Source: Jaapia argillacea MUCL 33604 (Eukaryota > Basidiomycota > Agaricomycetes > Jaapiales > Jaapiaceae). Taken from it: a DNA stretch of 64,000 bases. The position numbers were made by a program, and so were the translations under genes. The stretch is from contig KL197729.1 in assembly GCA_000697665.1 (NCBI GenBank), positions 452,121 to 516,120 of the forward strand, written 5' to 3'. Below are positions 11,710 to 22,931 of the stretch, in pieces. The notes under the pieces were generated by a model. The model saw only the letters and a list, made by a program, of their open reading frames with translations. It ran no database searches and had not been told where the DNA came from. The number at the start of each line of letters is the position of its first letter. Position 1 is the first letter of the stretch.

Positions 11710-13076
11710 AAAATTGTTGTCTTCCTGCCAATTCGATCTGTGCTTCCACTCTCGCTTTGATGATAATCCCAAATCTCAATCGCAGGGGGCTTGTAATTGA
11801 ACATAGTTTGGCGATCATTGCAGCGGACACGAGTCGGCACGAGCCGGACATGCTGCCACGTTTATGCCATGTTTATGCATGCCACGTTTACGCCACGAGC
11901 ACAGAACTTTGCTTGAACCTCCGAATCAAACAAACCGCTGTTATACTCCATTCTCCATCATTCCACGGAACTTCTGAAGTGCTCTGAACTTATCTCCACC
12001 AATGTAATTCATCCTCGCTCACTCTCCCTCGATTTCGGTCCTTTTCGCGGTACCGTCGACGGCGCTGGTTTGCTTAACAATCTGACCTCTGATTCGGAAC
12101 TCGCACTGAGTAATGGGGGGGGGGCAACGAGAGAGGGGAAATGGTCTTGGCACCAATCTGCACCAAACCTTCTCATATTTCGTACCACCTTCTCCTCGAT
12201 CCTAAATTTGAAAGTCGTCAATTTACCACTCTGAAGTTGTGTGCCTTCACTCTAGGTCCATCCCCGTCGAGTCTCCAAGTGTGACGTTATCTTGGGAATT
12301 CTACCTCTCTCAACTAGTCCGAGTCACATCTAGCAGGGATGAGACGTAAGATTGTTACAAAGGTGCCGTCGATCCGATGAAATTGAGCTCCCCAGCTTCG
12401 CTGGCCTGGTTGATACTGTGTTTCAGGCTAACGGATCCTTGAGGCCCTCATGTTTTGCTTAATCGTAGCCGCCAACATCGCACTTCGGAGGAACCCGAGA
12501 CGGCCTTGCGACCGCTGTGCTATCCAGAGCATATGGTAATCTTCTTCTTGAAGATGGGATCTCTGTGGAGGCTACTCGTGCTGACGGATAGTTGCTCGTG
12601 TCCGATAGCCGAATTGTTGGTGGGACTGCTTTCATAACGCGAAGGGAACTTTCACCGCCCCGAGGCGTGATCATCCCGGAATGAACCCCTTCTTTCCCAA
12701 ATCGACCTTGCGAATCCCTAATCAGCTCTATGTTTTTTTTAACACCTCCACCCCAAATACTATGCGCCTGGGCGAATTCGATTGATCCCGTTCGGAAACA
12801 GTCTGCAGAACGGTCCCGCGAACCTAATACAGGTCCACGTTGCACGACATGACTTTACGTTTCCTACCTCTCCGCGAGGCAAAGCTCCGCAGTATGGGAT
12901 CTATAAGAGCAGTATTGGACTATATATACCAGAGGGTACTGCACTTGTGTCGTTTCTATGGGTTGTGGAAATTTCTTGCTTTTTGGTTCTTGAATCCTTT
13001 TATTCTTCTCCACCTCCCCTAGTCTTCGCATCTTGACGTGTTTTCTTGTCTTTACTCCCTTTCGTTCCCGCTAGCC
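11710..13076. other. Region upstream of ZF-B copy 2 (no recognised gene)
   Basis: Counterpart of 3,641-4,914, with the same decayed coding-like patch (about 12,440-12,690) and a run of ten G near 12,115 replacing the T/G run of copy 1. TATATATACC at 12,921-12,930, about 150 nt before the ZF-B start, is the probable core promoter. Confidence 0.4.
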
Positions 13077-13905
13077 ATGTTTTTCGACCAAAATCAGTTC
13101 GCCCATTCTCTTCTGAATTTCCAAACATCTCAACTGATTGGTCGATTTGACAGGGATTGGATGGAGACCATTTCGACGCCTCCAGAGGATGCCTCCCTCC
13201 AATACGTGTCTCTGATTGACTCATTCTATGGTGTCCCAGCCTTGCCGTCCACGGTCAACCCTCCGGAATCAAGTGGATACCCAACCGGCGCACGTAACCC
13301 CTCCGCTCCCTCAGAGGCCATATCCAGTCTGACTACGTCCCCGCCATACCGCACTCATTTATCCATCCCACATACGAACTCCGAGCCCGCACACCTTTCG
13401 CCGGCCGATCCATCGCTCCAGACCTACACTTCTCAAATCGCCCCCGAAGGTTTGGGACTGCCGGCACATCTCGTCGTCGCCAATGGTCCTGCTTATGGCA
13501 TATACAGCCGCCCTGTGGCTGTTCGGAACGCGGATCCTCCTTCCAACCTGATCAACAACCCATCAGTCCCGCCCCTCGGTGCCTCATCTCCTTCTTCTGT
13601 TCGCCGAATCAATGTCGGTTCCGGTGCGATGGTGGAGGCAAGCAAGGCGAGGCGAAAGGGCCCAAATAAATCGGGACATTTTCACTGCCCATCTTGTGAC
13701 CAAGATTTCACAAGGGGAAGCAATCTGACAGGTCTGCTTCCTCCGTTCCGCCGTCGTCTTGTCCATAGTGCTGAGAAGGTAATCTTCTGGTTTCTCAGCC
13801 CATTTACGTGCCCATCGCGATGAGCGACCGTTTTGTTGTAACATGTGCGGCTGCGCATTCACAACGCGGAGCGACCTCAAACGTCACATCAAGAAACTAC
13901 ACTGA
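13077..13905 (+). CDS. ZF-B copy 2, canonical two-finger C2H2 protein
   Basis: Two exons (13,077-13,731 and 13,799-13,905) give 253 residues, the same length as copy 1. Fingers are CPSCDQDFTRGSNLTAHLRAH and CNMCGCAFTTRSDLKRHIKKLH with linker RDERP, all ligands present. Here the intron is 67 nt, not a multiple of three, so splicing is required to join the fingers; this confirms the gene model for both copies. An in-frame ATG 39 nt upstream exists but is absent from copy 1, so the shared ATG is preferred. Most differences from copy 1 lie in the Ser/Pro-rich N-terminal part. Confidence 0.88.
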
Positions 13906-15080
13906 CACAAGCTCGCACGACGAGTACGATCCTTCATCTCTTTGCTACGTTGTTCTTGATAGCTGATTGCCGACGTCACAGATTGTAAACCATATTTCCT
14001 CCTATCTATCTCCTGGTCTGCCTGTTGTCGTTGGCAACCCGAGGAACCTTGTCTCTATTCCTGGTCCTTCTCGTTAGCCATCCACCCGATAATTGTTGTG
14101 ATCGCTTCGCTATTGATCATCAGCCGATTGAGAGAAGTACCCGGTTCGCAGAGTACGACGCAACTTCTTTCATTACTTCCCCGAACCTGATCATGATCCT
14201 CCTGTAAATGAAACCTTCTCAAGAACTCCCGTCCTCGTTGATTGCGCATGCCACTCGCGGTATTTTTATCAGTTGTGATATCGTGTATATCCGAAACCTT
14301 AACCTTATTTCCTGTTTGGAACAACGCTCACAGGGTCTTATCGCGACCTAGAGTAACTTGAACCGTCTTTGTTCGTCAACGACTTAGGGCGTGGATAATC
14401 GCTGGGTTCCATCCATCACATTATAGTTAGGTGTCTCTGATCTATGGCAACAACGTCACTGGCGAATACGCCACAAGCCCATCAGCATCTTTCCGAAGAT
14501 GATGCTAAAAACTTTGCTAACGGCCGAGAAAATCATTGTGTTCTGACTCTATTCCAACTCTGGGTAAGTAAGGCAAAGTTCAAACCTTGCTTGTGGCAGA
14601 TCTATCTTTGCTACGATGGCAACCACTGATAGCAGGCCCCCGCTACTTACCCCCCATCTTCCCACTTCTTGTTCTCCGGCTCTCAACAATCCAAGCCCTT
14701 GTCTTTCGAACAATGAGCGAAACTATGCATCTCCTGTCATCTTTGTAGATCTGTGATCTCCCCGCGATGCTTGTCCGATTCGGAGTCCAAGAAGATGTTT
14801 GGCGCTCGCTGGACGTGACGCCCATGATTCACCGTGTCATTCAAATAGTGCTGCAATCGCCATCCGTTGGGCCTCCATCCACTATCCGTTGTGATTTCGT
14901 ACCCTTTCCACAGCACCCTTCGACAGAGAGTCTCTTCCACCGCCCTTACTGAGCACGGCTGGCTGTGTTTGCTCCCACGCATTTCAGTGCAATCCTCTGC
15001 ACCTTGGTTATAGCCTTCGCCTCACTTCCACTGCCTCCATTTCCAATCCCTGCTTTCTACAACAACAACAGACTGCCTCC
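13906..15080. other. ZF-B to ZF-A intergenic region, copy 2
   Basis: Counterpart of 5,737-6,903. No gene seen. The last few hundred bases are the likely promoter and leader of ZF-A copy 3. Confidence 0.5.
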
Positions 15081-16984
15081 ATGAGTACTGCGCCTGACCC
15101 TGTCCCGATTTACGATGCTGTCCGGTTGGAGGAGACCGTGAAGGTGGTGCAGTTGGAACAGTGAGTCATCACCTGCTATGGCTATGGTTAGCTAAGCCAG
15201 TGGTTGTAGCCCATGGGATAACGATTTTAACCCCTCCGTCGCCACGAACTGGCACCCGTCTCCAGCATCCGCAACAACCTCTGCCACAAATGTGGAACCT
15301 CACTCCTCCTCCGATTTGAGTAGCCTCCACTCCGTTATTCGTGCCATTTGCGATCTTCCGCCCCGCGTTCCTGAGAGGGCGTATGTGGCGGTTGAGGCCA
15401 TAGAGGAGTCTGTGACTATCGATGTCGTCGGCGTTTCCGGAAGCCTCCTCGTTGCAGAAGGTGGAGGCCAGCTTCGCCAAGCCCTTCACCTCACCATTCC
15501 AACCACTCCATCTCAGTTCGCCGAACCATCTTCACCAGTTTGTTCCATGGATGAGATGGACAGGATATATCGCGGCACTGCTACTGCTGGTACGTCATCG
15601 TTTGAAGAATTGATATCTGGATGCACGGCTTAGCCTTTGCGATGTCCAGACATCCAGCGATCTCCCTCTTCTCTTTCTGTTCCTTTGCGTGAAGGCTCGA
15701 TGGCATCAGAGTCATCGCAAGGCATAGCCGCTTCATATCCAAGAATGAGCAATAATTCGTTACCTTGGACAGCCCATCCAGGCCCCGCTGATCCTTCTGG
15801 CCCTGGTCCGCCTCGTCCAATCCCCGTCCGCCGCCGAAGCAAATCCGATGCGGGTCCCCAGACAAGTCAAAGTCGACGAGAAAACGATGCTTTCTCACAA
15901 CCAGAATCCGACCTGTTGGCGCCTTCGCTGCATCGTCGTGGTCGCTCCGAAGTTTCGAGCATCACTCCTGGCATATTAGATAGGAGCTGCCATCTCCAAG
16001 TTCCCCTTCAGAACCATCACTATTCTCCATTCTCTGATGCTGGGAGGGGTCGGGGTCAAACTAGAGCTTCTAGCACCACCACGAGTGGGGGACCGAGCCG
16101 TGCTACAAGCAGGCAGAGACCTTCACGGGACTTGTCTCCCTACCCACCACATCATGGCACATCTCTTCATGGTAGTCCACCACAGGGCACGGGCAGTCAG
16201 ATATCATTCGGAGATCAATCTCCTCTTTACCGTAGCGCATCTTCATCATCACTCAACAGCTCGTTCCATGGCAGTCTGTTCCCCGATAGCCCGTACGCCA
16301 ATCCTGGTAGTCCATACGCCCCCGGTAGTCCATACACCAATCCTGGTAGTCCGTACCACGGCGGCGACTACGGCTTCCCACCTCCGTCTCCATCACCTTC
16401 GCTCAACTCTCGCTATTCGCCGTCGCCGATGCTTCCGTTTTCCGGGCACGAGTTTCCAACCAATGACCTCGGCGAAGGCTCGAGTCAAGGACCAAGCTAC
16501 TCGTCGGGTCTGGGATCCACCCATTCCAACGACAGTCAGTATAGCCAGGATGAGAGGGCTGTGCCCCCTCATGGGTCTCCACTTCCGCCCTGCGCTGGAT
16601 CTCCGGCTTCGAAGGCTGCGTCTGAGAGGAGGCGAAAGGCAGCTCACAAATATTTTTGTGAATTTTGTGAGAAGGGTTTCACCAGGAAGGAAGGCCTCGA
16701 AAGTGAGCATCATATGATATGTTAAGGATTGTTCAGATTCATTCTTGGATCTGCCCTTGCGTGGCCGACAAATTTCTGACCTCCTTTCCATAGACCACTA
16801 CAACTCGCTGAATGGAGAAAAGCAGTATCCCTGTAAGAAATGCGGCAAACACTTTGGTAGGAGGAGCGACTGCAAACGTCACATGAGACATTGGTGAGTG
16901 ATGACTGGACAGACCTTCGCCGGAGGCTGTGTTACTCAAACAAGTTGTGGATTCTTCAGCGGCACTGCAGTCACCCCGCCTTAA
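15081..16984 (+). CDS. ZF-A copy 3, two-finger zinc-finger protein with altered ligands
   Basis: Five exons (15,081-15,160; 15,210-15,589; 15,650-16,702; 16,794-16,893; 16,960-16,984) sum to an exact reading frame of 545 residues. The second intron contains a TAG in the reading frame, so splicing there is needed; this also supports the intron in copy 2. A Ser/Pro-rich middle carries tandem NPGSPY/PGSPY repeats (about 16,300-16,350) just as in copy 1. SERRRKAAHKY precedes finger 1 (CEFCEKGFTRKEGLE-NHYNSL), with Leu at the last His position, then NGEKQYPC and finger 2 (CKKCGKHFGRRSDCKRHM). With the terminal intron spliced the finger ends H-MRH-C; without it the stop is at 16,897. Confidence 0.86.
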
Positions 16985-18884
16985 TGAGTCGCTCAGAACG
17001 TGCTATCCCCGTTCGCTTTCGTTGTTTTTTCAACGCATTCTTTCAACGCAATGCCGTTAGGAGGTTCTAGGATGACCTTCGAGCATCTCGCATCGAACGT
17101 CGTGCCGATTTCTCGATCAATGCATTGAAATCTGTCGGACGTTTTCCCCCCTTCTCGCTTTGTTGAATCTATCATTGTATATCTACACCTACTCCTAGGT
17201 CCATCTTATTTTTGCTTGTTGTGGAAGCTGTTGCTACTACTTGCTCGAATACCCAATGTACTAGATTTATACAATGCTTTCTCGCTTGCTTGCACCTCCT
17301 TACATATCGATACGCCGTTTCACCTAGGTTCTACAGATTTCCACTTGTGGTTGAGCCCGTCCTTGGAATAACCACGCAGTGGAATTATACCGCGCTTTCC
17401 CTCTGCCAGACACCCTCACAGGTAGGTGTGTCCGATTTGGAAGCGAGTCCTAGGCGCCACGTGGCGGTTCCACGTACTGTACCAGCTTGACCTCCAATTA
17501 CTCGCATCCTCCTGGGCCAGTGCTACTAGCTAGCCGTCCAAGTCCACTGGTTAACCCTTTGTCGGTATCGTTGACCCTCACTTTGAGCCTCGGGCAATGT
17601 CCATTTGTCCGCAAATGAAGGCTGGAGACAACCTCTCAACACGTGGTGGCGCATGGGCGGATCCCTCTCTCGTTGGTTAGTCGAATACCTTTCTCGCCAC
17701 TTATTCACACCGAGACGTTACGTGCCAATATGCAGAGGGCAGAAACGAAACGACGACCCACCATGCATGCAAATGCATGGGTTCATCGTATCATCGACAG
17801 TCGAATAGTCCTCGAGACTTCCTCGCCGACTTGCTCAATAAGCGCTCACTTGACCCCAACGACAACGACCTCCTTGGACCACCAATCTGATACTCGGATC
17901 CTAATATTGGTCTCATCCTTCTCGCGTGCGATGGATTACAGTGGTAATTGGTCATTCAACGTTTCCCCTTCGTTGAAAGGGTTCAATATCGCCGGTATGT
18001 GCTACTTGAGCTATCGCCGCAGTCGGGTTGTAATCTAACGACAGCCATAGAACCCTAGCCTTGCGGGAAGGAAGGAGAACCGTGGTGCCGAGATCGTCTA
18101 AGCCAAACGGGTGGGGGCTGCACAAAACATTCCATAAAATGAGATCTCATCTTCCTGAAAGCTTCCAGGTGGTGATTCGCAAGATCTATTTCCGTCGCCG
18201 ACAGATCTAGACGTTGCGACTGGGCTGTGCTCTGTTGTGTAACGCATTCAAATCTGATCGCGCAGATCCATTGGCGGCGAGCCCAAGGAAACCCACCAGT
18301 ACTTGGGGTGATTCGTTTTCTAGGACTGCAGAGTGTTTGCCTTCCTCGTCACACAATAGATCAGAGTGGGTCATAACCGAGAAGGCAATGGAGTGGAGCT
18401 GCGGTAACGACTTGAGGTTACATTTTTTGGAGCAGCTATTGGTGCTTTCGATGGTAACTGCCAGAGGAGCATGTCATTCAAGAACACACGCACCTCGTTT
18501 TGATAGTCACAGGACTTGCCCAAGACGGCCAGCTACGATATGGGTTTGCGGCAGCATTTCTAAGGAAACGATATTTATGTGTTTCGTCACCAGTGCATTC
18601 TCCTCACCAACAATTTGATTGAACACTCCCACTACGTCTTCGCGATGACTCTGATCACTGAGCTCCAAGGATATCGTTACATGAATCACACCAATCTGAG
18701 GCCACGAATCCTTTGCCGGCTTGACGTGTCAGCTCCGCGACTCCTCAGGCTTGCGATTCGTCCGTCGTCAAGCGGCGCAGCACATAACGACACTTCAAAA
18801 TGTCCCATGATGTCTGCCAACATCATCCCTCCAGGCCCTGCAGTTGCTTTCGTTCCTTGATCCAAAATACTCAATCTAGTCCAG
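16985..18884. other. Spacer U, copy 3 (no recognised gene)
   Basis: Counterpart of 756-2,732 with the promoter-like block at about 18,087-18,150. No gene recognised on either strand. It leads directly into the whole MAPEG gene. Confidence 0.5.
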
Positions 18885-19749
18885 ATGTTCACCTCCATAC
18901 TTGAATCAACCCCTCTGTGTCTGTATTCCATTCCCATCGTATGGCTCACTAGTTTCTGGCCAGCTGCAACCAGGGTATGTTCAACACCTCTCATCATGCT
19001 ATCAAGGAGAGATTGGCTGAATGAACCATGGGTTGTCACGCAGCTTGCGTTAGTTGGAAAGACAATTGGGCCTCAGAAGTGAGTTTCGTCTTTCGATCGC
19101 CTCCACCACTGACCAGTTTCTGACGGGTTGACTTTGGTTCCGAATGGTACTTAGCCTTGCGCCGAGAGCAGGTGTTCAACGCTTGACTGAGAAAGATCCT
19201 TTGCTTGGTGCGAAGGCCGCGAGGATGGAGGCTGCTCACCAGGTAAGATCTCTTATCTCTGGCGCCCTTCAACTATTGACCTTTCGTTAGAATGGTAATG
19301 AGATATTCCCGTTGTGGATCGCTGCAGTCGTGAGCTTCTGGTCTCAATCATCGACATCCAGGATCTGATACATGTCCCTACAGTTCGCTGGTCACCTAGC
19401 TGGCATAGATAATTACACGATGAACACTTATTCTATCGCTTTGTGAGTAATTTCGCAAACGGGAGTCTTATCACGCCCGATTGTTGATCGTTCCAGTATC
19501 GCACTCCGGGTGGTATACAACTACATCTACGTCAATCAGTCCACGAATATCGTAGCAGCGTCGAGGTATGTCGGCCGAGAGCTTCACTTGGGGACTCGTC
19601 TAACCCATCCCAGGAGCCTTGTATGGTTGGCTGGATTCGGTGAGCGTGTCGTTCGTCTCGCCCATTTGGTGATTCTCAAGAAACCCCCAGGTTTACCAAT
19701 GACGATCCTTGTTAAAGCAGCGAATAAGGTTGCTGGGACAGCGACGTGA
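18885..19749 (+). CDS. MAPEG-family membrane protein (intact)
   Basis: Probable MAPEG-type membrane protein of glutathione or lipid-peroxide metabolism in internal membranes; substrate not deducible. Eight exons (18,885-18,974; 19,044-19,078; 19,155-19,242; 19,291-19,329; 19,384-19,442; 19,497-19,565; 19,614-19,639; 19,691-19,749) give exactly 154 residues, the family's usual size. Family marks in order: IPIVWLTSFWPAATR (first membrane helix), LVGKTIGPQN-LAPRAGVQRL, ARMEAAHQ-NGNEIFPLW-AAV, FAGHLAGIDNYTMNTYSIAF, ALRVVYNYIYVNQ and a last helix with SLVWLAGFGLPMTIL. The duplicate at 27,011 and orphan exons at 2,733 and 10,537 are decayed copies. Confidence 0.85.
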
Positions 19750-20398
19750 TAGTGGTATCCTGATGAGAGCCTGATCTATTGCTAGATTGTGCTCAGAGCG
19801 AATGTTATCGGCATACGTTTGTAGACTGAGGATATCATGTGCTTATGGTGAAGTCACCGACGATATTAAATGAAGGTCTCGCCCGAAATGTGCCGTAATT
19901 GATCGCAACGGGATCTACTTCAACACGTGTCGTGTACTAAGTAAGTAGTGCAGCATCCGCTCTTGGACAGTTGATCGCCCTCCAGCGTGTGAACAACATC
20001 GCTGCACTGTTCACGATTTCTATCTTCCTCAGCCTGTTCTTCTTGAAGATGTACAAACGACTTGCATTTGCTGTGTATCTACGGTCACCAGCGATGTCAG
20101 GGGCTATCGACCTGCTGGGAGGGCCTGCCGCAGCTAGATAATTATGTTTCCCGTCGAAGCAACAACAATCGCTGCCCCGCCATCAATGCACATCCCCGCC
20201 CTCCCAACCATGTCCTACCGAGCATAACCCAACTCAGCGGAATCGCAAGTTAAGTACCACGTGACCACTTACAGTGCAAGACACTGTAGGTGCGTTCCTT
20301 TTTGAATCTGCTGATGTCCATTCGTCCTTTTTTCACTCTCTTTCCGACCCTCCTCGTACATCCTCCCTAACTTTCCACCACGGCCTGCTGCTGGCACT
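19750..20398. other. MAPEG to ZF-C intergenic region, copy A
   Basis: No gene seen in 650 nt apart from the CACGTGAC motif described separately. Confidence 0.5.
20258..20265 (+). promoter_or_regulatory. CACGTGAC motif upstream of ZF-C copy A
   Basis: CACGTGAC about 135 nt before the ZF-C start, kept at the same place in copy B (28,630-28,637) within ACCACGTGACCA. CACGTG is the classical bHLH site in fungi, so this is a candidate regulatory site; no binding evidence. Confidence 0.45.
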
Positions 20399-21687
20399 AT
20401 GAATACCGCCTCTTTCTTCGCTTCCGGCGGCGTGGGTCAAGCTGGGGATGATACTCTTGAGGCTGCGGACATGGAATGGTAAGTTGCGATTTGTCGTGGT
20501 CATTCTGGACTTGGGGTTAAGCGTTTGATTGCAGCGATCTTTCTTCTCAAATCCAATCCTATCGGGGTGATATCTCCGCTATTCAGGGGGCGTCGACATC
20601 AGGCATGGAGGGCCGGCCCAACCTTCCCGGAGCTGGTGTCGCCACCACCCACCTCCCATTTTCCGGGAACGGGGCATCGGGACTCGTCGGTGGCGCTGAC
20701 CAGTCGTTTCTTTACCACAATCTTATCTCTCCCTCCGAATACCTTCCATATCCACCTCAACTCTCGATGGCGGATATGGAGCGTGTCCGACGTAGTTTTG
20801 GATCTCCTGGTGGTATGTCGACTGTGATATCCCTACCATTGAGATCTATAGCTGACTAGCTTCCTTGCATAGCGTATAATCATCTCGAGTCTCATCACTA
20901 CTTCACTGGTGAAGTCGGGGAGAGCCCTGACCCACGTCAAACCTTTCCAACATCGTCTCAAAGGTTTCCCACCTTGCCATACTCTTTGCGTGGCAGTCTG
21001 GCGCACGATGCAGTCAACGAGACGCCCTTCGGCTTTCTTCGTCCTCCCGACGTTGCCCTATCCCCTACGTGGCAGTTTCTCTCCCACTCATATAAGTCCC
21101 AATAGCGTCGCACTTTCGCCCCCGTCATCGTCACAATCGTCCTCGGGGTTTCCAGGTCACATTCCCCTCCCCCACGTGCCTGATTTTTCCAATGATACGT
21201 CTGGTGGAAACTTGAATCAAGGGTTAGCTGGCCCATTAGGTTTGGGGTTGTACGTTCCCGACCACGAGCAACATGGTCAGGGTGATGCTTCCGTCCCTCC
21301 CGCTCCACAGAACGTGGTGCGATGTCCTTCTCGCAAGGGTAGAAAACGCGAGGAGACCTCGAAGGTCAAATTCTTTTGTAAGTTCTGTGATGCAGGGTTT
21401 ACTAGAAAGACGAGTCGGGATGGTGAGCATTTTTCCTGAAATTGGGCTGAGTCGGTTTGTTAACGTTGTGACCCGCAAATAGATCACTACAATTATCGTA
21501 ACAATGTCAAGCCGTATCGCTGTCAGAAGTGTTTGCAAACATTCTTTACGCGCAGCGTTCGCAACCGTCACACGAAAACCTGGTGAATGCTAACCGCCGT
21601 TGTCCATCTGTTATGTTGCTGACCGATGTCCTTCCCCTCCGCAGTCGTCGCAGCGTCCACTCAAGCCATGTTGAAGCCGCTATCTAG
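20399..21687 (+). pseudogene. ZF-C copy A, two-finger zinc-finger gene with a frameshift
   Basis: Same architecture as ZF-A: a short first exon (20,399-20,478), exon 2 (20,535-20,812), a long Ser/Pro-rich exon 3 (20,873-21,422), and fingers split at the same point (intron 21,423-21,482). Finger 1 is CKFCDAGFTRKTSRD-DHYNYR, again without the second His; finger 2 is CQKCLQTFFTRSVRNRHTKT. Splicing the terminal intron 21,583-21,644 gives H-TKT-C and a stop at 21,687; otherwise the stop is 21,586. Exon 3 is open in two frames that do not join: comparison with copy B places a one-base shift near 21,070, after ALSPT. Either the gene is recently dead or there is a sequence error. One GGNLNQGLAG/DASVPP unit is present, expanded in copy B. 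Confidence 0.7.
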
Positions 21688-22602
21688 GTCTTCCTCCTCC
21701 CTGGAGATGTTGTTTGAATATTCACCTACCCCCATCGTAGTCTTTCGTTGACCGCTTTCAAACTTGTCGTCACTCTTGCTTTCAACGTTAACTGGCTCTT
21801 TGCTTTGGGTTGTAAATTATTCTGTTAATGCCCTAACGACTATGGACTGTACTTTACTACTCACAGGGTCGTACTGGTACTGTACTACGTGGAGAATGCC
21901 TGCTGTATTTCAGATGGCGCGTCGCCTCCCCTTCACACTTTACGAATGCTCGGGAGCCTTGGTAGAGTTGTTATGCTGCAACTGTGAATCAGTCTGCGAT
22001 TACAGAACCATCTCAACGCTTACATCTAGTCAAACATCCGCAATCGGTGAGCTCGCTGGCCTCGGCGGGAATGTCCTTGGAACTCCCGACTGCTGCGACA
22101 GGCTTGCAAGAGATGGTACAGTAATCCTCCTTGGCGAAACTGAACAGAAGGTGGTGTACCCGCGTGGATGGTCATACCATCACGCCTGCTGCAGTCAATT
22201 GCAGGCGATCGGGATGTGCAGCCCATAAAGACAGGTAAGTAGTTGGTTATGTTTGAATTTTGAGGAGCTCCTCCTATGAGAATAAATGTTCATCACTAAG
22301 CGAGAGCTACTTGCCCTCAGCCTGTCGATGGACCCATGACTAATTCGTCTCTTCTGAAAGAGATGCTCACCTCAGAGTGATATTCATTCCTTGAAATATG
22401 TAGGTGAGTAGAAGCTAATTCCGGCTGATTTCAGGCCTGTAGGCGGTTGGGAGGGCTGGCGAGGAAGGGCAACATACTTCTGTGTCACGAATCGTCAAGG
22501 AGTCGGTTTCCTAGAAACAAAGAACACGGCACAGCTTTGGACCGTCTGCGAAACCCTAGCCTCGCACAAGAAAAGAGAAGCTCTGACTCGGAAGCGAAGG
22601 GT
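21688..22602. other. Region between ZF-C and DAM1, copy A
   Basis: No gene recognised. Near 21,700 it has a single version of the unit repeated four times in copy B (about 30,000-30,345). Confidence 0.45.
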
Positions 22603-22931
22603 TCAAAGACCGCGTTGATAAAGGCTGCGGATCTTCCATCCTGTGGATCTTCCGGTCTTCTTGTCGGAGTTCTCGAATTTCACCAGGAATAAGCGGAGAT
22701 CCTTCTCGATGTACCAGATCTGGGCCTTCAATTGCAAACACGATCGAAGAGATCGACCATCGGCGTGATTGACGAGCAAGTCGACAACGCGACTTCGCGC
22801 GTTATCATAACTCCTTAAGGTGTGAATCTTTGCATATTGAAATACTCCTTCGAATAGAAGTGGATAATTGATACATTCCGGCAAGGTGGTGGATGCTACA
22901 GGTGCGTAAGGACGAGCTTGAGTTGGGATTA
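22603..22931 (-). other. Conserved minus-strand open frame beyond DAM1, copy A
   Basis: About 110 codons, opening immediately after the DAM1 stop, with a close match at 31,262-31,599 (shared HTLRxYDNARSRVVDLL, NHADGRSLRSCL, QIWYIEKDLRLFLVKFEN). No ATG at its start and no family I recognise. The block is read from the same strand as DAM1, so it may be 3' untranslated sequence, a decayed neighbour or an alternative 3' exon. Confidence 0.35.

Larger units (their letters stand above)
6904..15080 (+). repeat. Tandem segmental duplication, unit II (complete)
   Basis: The only complete copy of the ~8.1 kb unit: ZF-A, spacer U, MAPEG exon trace, DUF6589-like remnant, ZF-B, intergenic. It aligns end to end with units I and III in the same order and direction. 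Confidence 0.85.
15081..19031 (+). repeat. Tandem segmental duplication, unit III (partial)
   Basis: Third copy of ZF-A plus spacer U and MAPEG exon 1. Homology with units I and II ends within MAPEG intron 1, just after GAACCATGGG at about 19,031; beyond that this copy runs on into the rest of MAPEG, which is the presumed ancestral arrangement. Confidence 0.8.

Noticed and set aside
21380-21406. Possible very short intron GTAAGT...GCAG inside finger 1 of ZF-C copy A
   Set aside because: At under 30 nt it is too short for a fungal intron, and removing it would delete zinc ligands kept in the paralogues.
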